From Chitinophagaceae bacterium UBA4407 (GTDB lineage: Bacteria > Bacteroidota > Bacteroidia > Chitinophagales > Chitinophagaceae), in NCBI GenBank assembly GCA_002390845.1, contig DGQT01000068.1, forward strand, positions 25,953 to 89,952: a stretch of DNA of 64,000 bases, read 5' to 3'. Shown piece after piece: positions 59,581 to 64,000 of the stretch. The notes under the pieces were generated by a model. The model was not told the DNA's origin, did no database searches, and saw nothing but the letters and a program-made list of their open reading frames with translations. How positions within the stretch are numbered: the first letter of the stretch is position 1; each line of letters opens with the position of its first letter. A program made the translations under genes and the position numbers.

Positions 59581-62500
59581 GCGGTTGTTTCTAACGGTAT
59601 TAAAATCGTTACTTCAGTTCCTGCTGGTTTTCCTGCTTCATTGATAATATCTTTTACTGAAAGCAGTGTGGTATTTTTGGGTTGTATCAATTGCAGGCGG
59701 TCGCCCGTTATCTTCATCCCCATAGACCGATGCTGTAATTTTCCTGCTGCATTTATTTCGGCTGATTGTTGGCGGCCAATGCCATTGTCGGTTATGATTA
59801 CTTTCAGGAAGTTATCAACGGTTTCTTCAAAATTTATTATTATGGCCTTATCGCCTTCTTTATGACTTAGGCCGTGTTTGATTGCGTTTTCCACAAATGG
59901 CTGAACGAGCATAGGTGGTATTTTTAGGAACTGTATATCTGTATTAAATTTTACGGACACATTAAAGTGAAAGTTTTCAAACCGGAATGCTTCTAATTCA
60001 AGATAAAGATTAAGGTATTCAATCTCCTGCTGAAGGGTAATACTTTTTACTTCAGAAAATTCAAGCACCATGCGAATCAGCTTAGAAAATTTACCCAGGT
60101 ATTTTGCGGCTGCATCTGTTTTACCGGTTACAATACTTTCCTGGATAGAGCTTAAAGAATTGAATACGAAATGCGGGTTCATTTGCGCTTTAAGGGCTTT
60201 CATTTTAAGTTCACTCATCTCTGCGGCGATCATTGTTTTTTGTGCTTCTTCTTTGCGTATTTTTTTTACCCGCTGTGTAAAAAGTGTATAAATAAATAGC
60301 GCTGTAACAGAAAGGCAAATAATATAAAACCACCAGGTTTTCCAAAATGGCGGTTCTATAATTATAGTAAGCTGCAATTCTTTATCAAGCCATTCGCCCG
60401 ATGTATTGGTTGCTTTTACTTTTAAAATATAAGTGCCGCCATCTAGATTGGTATAGGTAACATTGTTGTGGTGACCGATATCGATCCATTTTTTGTCAAA
60501 ACCCTGAAGCATGCACTTATAACGGATCTTGGCCGCATCCTGGTAGTCAAGTGCATTAAAAGATACGGTGAACAGGTTTTGTTTGTAAGAAAGCTTAAGT
60601 GCTTTTAGGGTTTCTATTGGCTGATCAAAAGTTTTCTCAGCGCCTAATATTGTTACAGAAGTAAAATGAAAAGGAATAATACTTTTATTGTTTAATAGTT
60701 TTACCGGATCAAATGAGATAAAAGGGCTGTTACCCTGATCTAACGAAAAAATAATATGGCCTTTGCCATCGTTAAATATGGTTTGCGAAAGCTGGTTTGC
60801 CGGGAGCCCTTCATTAGTGGTATAACTGCTGATTGTAAAATTACCAGCACCGATACTGCACAAACCACCCGATGTAGTTACCCATAAATTATGCTGGTCG
60901 TCTTCAGTTAGCGCAATACATTCATCATTTGGCAAACCGTCTTTTGATGTATAGGTGTGAAATGTATGACGCTGTTCATCAAACCACGCAAGACCGCCTT
61001 CTGATGCAATCCAAAGCCTGCCGGTTTTATCTTCATACAAACTGTTTATTGCACCCGGCAGCGAGGTAGAGTCGCCGCGTTTTGAAATGTACACAGTAAA
61101 ATCGTTGGTGTGTTCATCATACAATTGCAATGCAGTACCTGTAATCCATATTCGCCCTTTACTGTCTTCAAATAAAAAATCACTTCGGTTATCAATCAAA
61201 CTTTTAGGGCCTGTGCCCGAATTAAAAGTATGCATGCTACTGTCACGCATATCGATCATCATAAGGTCCCTGTTGTATGTACCCAGCCAGAACCGGCCTC
61301 TTTTATCCTGTAGTACATAGTCAAGATTGTTGGTATTTAAATGAATTTTGCCAGGGCTATCTTTCTTATAATTTTTAATAAGCTTATCATTTTTATCATC
61401 GTATTGCCAAAGCCCATCCCAGGTAGCGATCCACAGGTAACCGTCTTTGCCCCGTATTACATTAGACACAATTGCCGAATTGCCATTTTTGTCTTTTACT
61501 ATTATTTGTTTTTTTATTTTGAAATCAGCATCTGTTTGCAAAAGACCTGTGCCATGCCAGTAACTTAACCAATATTCTGAATTTCCATTATGGCCTTTTT
61601 CAGCAAAAACATTGTAAAGACTTGTAGTAATAAAAGGTTGTTCATTTTTTTTAATAACTGATGATTTAAACTGAAGATATACGGGGTTAAGCTTATTAAC
61701 GCCGGCAGCGGTGCCAATCCATACCAACCGATCTTTCAGCGTATCAAAGTAAATGCAATTTATATAGTCACTGCTTAAAGAAGATGCATCTGCGGGGTTG
61801 TGTTCGTATAAATGGAAGTCGCTATTTTTAAGTTGCAGGATATCACTATCAATATCAGCAACGTACAACCCTTTGGAAGTACCAGCCCATAATTGTTTAC
61901 GGCCCGCAATCGTTACTATTGTAGCATCGGTACAGGTAATGTTATTAAGTAGCTGAATGCTTTTCCCAATTACAGGATTAACAATATATAAACCATGCTC
62001 CCATGTTGAAACAAGCAGTTTATGATCAGCAATAACTTTTATATTGCCACAGGTATTGCTGTCAACTAAATATTCGTAGCCTGTAAATTTTTTTGTTAGG
62101 ATATCAAAGCTTTTAACACCATTTGCATGGCTGAGCCAGATCGTATTTTTATCAATTGCAATCCTGTAAATCAGGTTGTTTTCCTTAGCGGCAAAAGGAA
62201 AAAAATGACGGAATGTTTTATGGTCTTTGTTTAAAACTGATAAGGCACCGCGATTGCATACCCATAAGTTTTGGTTTGCATCAAAAACGATATCAAGATC
62301 GCAACTACTGGTTATTGATGCTGCACTTCCATCTGCGAAATAGTTAAAATATTTTTTACTAAAGGGGTTCAGCGTACTTAGGCCTGAGCAATGCGCACCA
62401 ACCCAGAGCATATTGTTTTTATCTTCTGCAATACTGCTAATGTTATTGCCCGCAATTGCGTTCGTATCAATAATGCTGTGCCTGTAAGTGCTAAATGCGG

Positions 62501-62702
62501 TACCATCGTACACGTTAAGGCCATCATCTGTGCCAAACCACATAAAGCCACGGCTGTCGCAAAAAATATGTGTTACATTATTATTTGAAAGGCCTTGATT
62601 TTCTTCAAGATGTTCAAAACGAAGCTGCAACGGGACTTTAGCAGGTTGAGCCTTGCTTAAATTTGGGAAAATAAATAATATGGCGGCAACAATAAGCTTC
62701 AT
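59577..62702 (-). CDS. Two-component sensor: beta-propeller, Y_Y_Y domain, LytS-type kinase
   Basis: A 1041-residue sensor. It has a signal peptide ending NLSKA-Q, about 14 two-component-propeller repeats over roughly 30-680 (patterns MWFGTDDGLNVYDG, LWVGAHCSGLSTL) forming two periplasmic beta-propellers, and a Y_Y_Y domain at about 715-780 (YKCMLQGFDKKWIDIGHHNNVTYTNLDGGTYILKVKATN). A transmembrane helix at about 787-805 and a His_kinase domain follow, with MNPHFVFNSLSSIQES (His about 843). The HATPase domain has VENAIKHGL and ITDNGIGR. Unlike one-chain hybrid sensors, the regulator is a separate gene overlapping by 4 bp. The ligand is probably a carbohydrate (family knowledge) but is unknown here. 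Confidence 0.94.
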   Translation of the reverse strand: MKLIVAAILFIFPNLSKAQPAKVPLQLRFEHLEENQGLSNNNVTHIFCDSRGFMWFGTDDGLNVYDGTAFSTYRHSIIDTNAIAGNNISSIAEDKNNMLWVGAHCSGLSTLNPFSKKYFNYFADGSAASITSSCDLDIVFDANQNLWVCNRGALSVLNKDHKTFRHFFPFAAKENNLIYRIAIDKNTIWLSHANGVKSFDILTKKFTGYEYLVDSNTCGNIKVIADHKLLVSTWEHGLYIVNPVIGKSIQLLNNITCTDATIVTIAGRKQLWAGTSKGLYVADIDSDILQLKNSDFHLYEHNPADASSLSSDYINCIYFDTLKDRLVWIGTAAGVNKLNPVYLQFKSSVIKKNEQPFITTSLYNVFAEKGHNGNSEYWLSYWHGTGLLQTDADFKIKKQIIVKDKNGNSAIVSNVIRGKDGYLWIATWDGLWQYDDKNDKLIKNYKKDSPGKIHLNTNNLDYVLQDKRGRFWLGTYNRDLMMIDMRDSSMHTFNSGTGPKSLIDNRSDFLFEDSKGRIWITGTALQLYDEHTNDFTVYISKRGDSTSLPGAINSLYEDKTGRLWIASEGGLAWFDEQRHTFHTYTSKDGLPNDECIALTEDDQHNLWVTTSGGLCSIGAGNFTISSYTTNEGLPANQLSQTIFNDGKGHIIFSLDQGNSPFISFDPVKLLNNKSIIPFHFTSVTILGAEKTFDQPIETLKALKLSYKQNLFTVSFNALDYQDAAKIRYKCMLQGFDKKWIDIGHHNNVTYTNLDGGTYILKVKATNTSGEWLDKELQLTIIIEPPFWKTWWFYIICLSVTALFIYTLFTQRVKKIRKEEAQKTMIAAEMSELKMKALKAQMNPHFVFNSLSSIQESIVTGKTDAAAKYLGKFSKLIRMVLEFSEVKSITLQQEIEYLNLYLELEAFRFENFHFNVSVKFNTDIQFLKIPPMLVQPFVENAIKHGLSHKEGDKAIIINFEETVDNFLKVIITDNGIGRQQSAEINAAGKLQHRSMGMKITGDRLQLIQPKNTTLLSVKDIINEAGKPAGTEVTILIPLETTA

Positions 62703-62783
62703 AAATATTTGACCAAATTAGGTATTTATAAATTGCGTAAATGGGCAGTTGCACAAATTCACCGGTTAATTGGTTGCTGCCAC

Positions 62784-62885
62784 ATTCGCGTAAATGTTGC
62801 TATGAAAAGGGAACTGTGAAACGATCCCGAAAGCTTTCGGGAAAGATAAGCCTCATAGAGTTGCTATAGGCTGGCTCAAAAAAAT
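62784..62885. repeat. Dispersed repeat, right arm with D-type core (copy 27)
   Basis: ATTCGCGTAAATGTTGCTAT, GAAAAGGGAACTGTGAAACG, the palindrome TCCCGAAAGCTTTCGGGA, then AAGATAAGCCTC and the outer end GGCTGGCTCAAAAAAA. It mirrors the left arm of copy 19 and is related to copy 26. Confidence 0.75.
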
Positions 62886-62905
62886 GTATTGGCTGTTGAA
62901 TAAAA

Positions 62906-63787
62906 CTAATCAAAAAGGTCTGAAGATAAATAGCGGTCGCCCCGATCGCAGATAATGCACACAATGATGCCCGATGTTAATTGCTTTGATAATTCCACTG
63001 CGGCATACACCGCACCCCCGCTGCTCATGCCGCTGAAGATCGCTTCTTCTTTTGCCAACCGCTTTGCCATGATACGGGCATCGGCTTCGTCAACTTCAAT
63101 TACGCGATCCAGCATTTGCCGGTTAAAAATTTTGGGTAAGTAAGCCTCAGGCCATTTGCGTATGCCGGGAATATGCGAGCCATCGCCGGGCTGGCAACCT
63201 GCAATTTCTACCTTAGCGTTTTGCTCTTTTAAAAATTTTGAAACCCCCATAATGGTACCGGTGGTACCCATTGCAGAAACAAAATGGGTTACCGTGCCTT
63301 GTGTATCGCGCCAGATTTCTGGCCCTGTGGTTTTATAATGCATGGCCGCATTATCGGGGTTATCGAACTGGTTCAACATCAGGTAACCGCCGCTGGCAAC
63401 TTTGTTGCGGGCATAATCAATTGCAGCTTCCATTGAACCCTCTTTTGGCGTAAGTACCACTTTGGCACCAAAGGCCTGCATGGTTAAAACCCTTTCCCTG
63501 GTGGCATCTTCGGGCATTACGAGTTCTATTTCTACATTAAAAAGACTGGCGATCATTGCAAGTGCAATACCGGTATTGCCGCTGGTAGCTTCAATTAATT
63601 TTATGCCGGGTTTTAATTCGCCACGGTCGAATGCGCCCTGTATCATGCCAAACGCCGCACGGTCTTTTACACTACCGCCCGGGTTGTTGCCTTCAAGCTT
63701 TGCATAAATTGTTACCTGTTTATTTACGGTAACATGTTTTAGTTCAACCATTGGCGTATTGCCTACAAGCTCTAATATTCCGGCCAT
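62906..63787 (-). CDS. cysM: Cysteine synthase (O-acetylserine sulfhydrylase B type)
   Basis: A 293-residue PLP enzyme making L-cysteine from O-acetylserine and sulfide or thiosulfate. LVGNTPMVEL opens the fold, and PLP-binding Lys41 lies in NNPGGSVKDRAA. EATSGNTGIALAM is the substrate loop, GTTGTIMGVSKFL binds the PLP phosphate, and FSGMSSGGAVYAA is near the C-terminus. Length and the EGNNPGGSVKDR form suit CysM-type enzymes more than CysK, but the two are close. Single gene. Confidence 0.92.
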   Translation of the reverse strand: MAGILELVGNTPMVELKHVTVNKQVTIYAKLEGNNPGGSVKDRAAFGMIQGAFDRGELKPGIKLIEATSGNTGIALAMIASLFNVEIELVMPEDATRERVLTMQAFGAKVVLTPKEGSMEAAIDYARNKVASGGYLMLNQFDNPDNAAMHYKTTGPEIWRDTQGTVTHFVSAMGTTGTIMGVSKFLKEQNAKVEIAGCQPGDGSHIPGIRKWPEAYLPKIFNRQMLDRVIEVDEADARIMAKRLAKEEAIFSGMSSGGAVYAAVELSKQLTSGIIVCIICDRGDRYLSSDLFD

Positions 63788-63879
63788 GCTTTATTTTTTT
63801 AATACTTGTTGCAAGTTCTGGCTTCTGATGCAAAATATAATCAGGCAGGTTTTCTATAAACGGAAATTATGTAACAGGG

Positions 63880-64000
63880 GTTCAGAACAAGATGAAGCTT
63901 TGGCTGTGTCACTCACTTGTACGTCCGGAACATCGGTCGACAGTCGACTGTCAACGGTCGACCGAAGAACCAAAAGCACAAGTGAGTGACACAACAAAAG
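63880..64000. repeat. Dispersed inverted-repeat element, copy 28 (cut by window end)
   Basis: GTTCAGAACAAGATGAAGCT, left B core CTGTGTCACTCACTTGTAC at 63904-63922, right B core GCACAAGTGAGTGACACAA at 63977-63995. Both arms here carry the B version. The interior is a nested palindrome: CGGTCGAC and GTCGACCG around AGTCGACT, with three GTCGAC sites. Confidence 0.78.

Noticed and set aside
63922..63977. Recent transposon scar from GTCGAC repeats
   Set aside because: The repeats are an internal palindrome between two element cores, with no duplicated target around them.
1..64000. Dispersed elements as ordinary intrinsic terminators
   Set aside because: In either direction the T-run comes before the stem and the A-run after it, the opposite of a terminator. 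Several gaps also carry separate, normal terminators, for example at 14256, 24543 and 38796.
1..64000. CRISPR array
   Set aside because: The repeats are hundreds to thousands of bases apart, palindromic and not regularly spaced, and no cas gene is present.
1..64000. tRNA or rRNA genes
   Set aside because: No cloverleaf with a GTTCRA loop and acceptor stem, and no rRNA-like sequence, was recognised in any gap.

Overview
The window reads as a chromosomal stretch of a Bacteroidota bacterium, most likely family Chitinophagaceae. The evidence is moderate-to-low GC, a lack of clear Shine-Dalgarno sequences, three proteins with type IX secretion (T9SS) C-terminal sorting domains, LytTR response regulators paired with TPR- or propeller-type histidine kinases, the bifunctional rhamnulose-1-phosphate aldolase/dehydrogenase, and a plant-like long IspG. 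About 43 protein genes are supported. No rRNA, tRNA, CRISPR array, phage or recognisable transposase gene was seen.

Layout. 0-2.5 kb: 1-Cys peroxiredoxin and DNA polymerase IV. 2.6-14.3 kb: a TPR histidine kinase with its LytTR regulator, a second TPR histidine kinase, then a 1951-residue secreted T9SS protein preceded by three 21-bp iterons. 14.4-21 kb: Crp/Fnr-type regulator, DinB-like protein, thioesterase, an amino-sugar recycling pair (murQ plus a BadF-type sugar kinase), an S10 peptidase and a GNAT. 21-28 kb: glmS, a rhomboid-TPR protease, a 2OG-Fe(II) oxygenase, an HGSNAT-like membrane acyltransferase and a LbH acetyltransferase. 28-38.5 kb: L-rhamnose catabolism (rhaT, aldolase/dehydrogenase, rhaM, rhamnose isomerase, rhamnulokinase, a DUF1080 protein) converging on a GH95-like glycosidase. 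38.8-47.6 kb: Kelch/VCBS and delta-60-like T9SS proteins, an rRNA m5C methyltransferase, a LysM protein and a rhodanese-thioredoxin lipoprotein. 48-52 kb: Lrp regulator plus EamA transporter, then a sialate O-acetylesterase. 52-64 kb: pcm, a small membrane protein inside an inverted-repeat cassette, ispG, a Bat-like remnant (vWA, TPR, lipoprotein), a propeller histidine kinase with LytTR regulator, and a cysteine synthase.

The most striking content is not a protein. Nearly every non-operonic gap carries a copy, or half a copy, of one dispersed inverted-repeat family. A left arm begins T6-GAGCCGGGC, runs through GAAGCTTTTG and the core TTGCGTCGCACACTTGTAC, then a stretch ending near ATTGAGCTTT. 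The right arm is its reverse complement and ends GCCCGGCTC-A6. I read 28 loci in 64 kb: about 10 complete pairs, several solo arms, one copy without a core, and at least three places where the two arms bracket a single AT-rich accessory gene (membrane protein 53106-53612, rhomboid 23413-24378, small zinc-binding protein 29246-29503). In the best case the arms share 41 of 42 bases. The cores occur in swappable versions, and other repeats are nested at fixed positions. I propose a non-autonomous, cassette-carrying palindromic element family as the candidate undescribed system. Its mobility and function are inference; the repeats themselves are visible.

Other points worth checking are a perfect 4 x 7-bp tandem repeat inside ispG, a hairpin/pseudoknot leader before rhaM, 21-bp iterons before the giant surface protein, and phased AATTCTG repeats before the Lrp gene.
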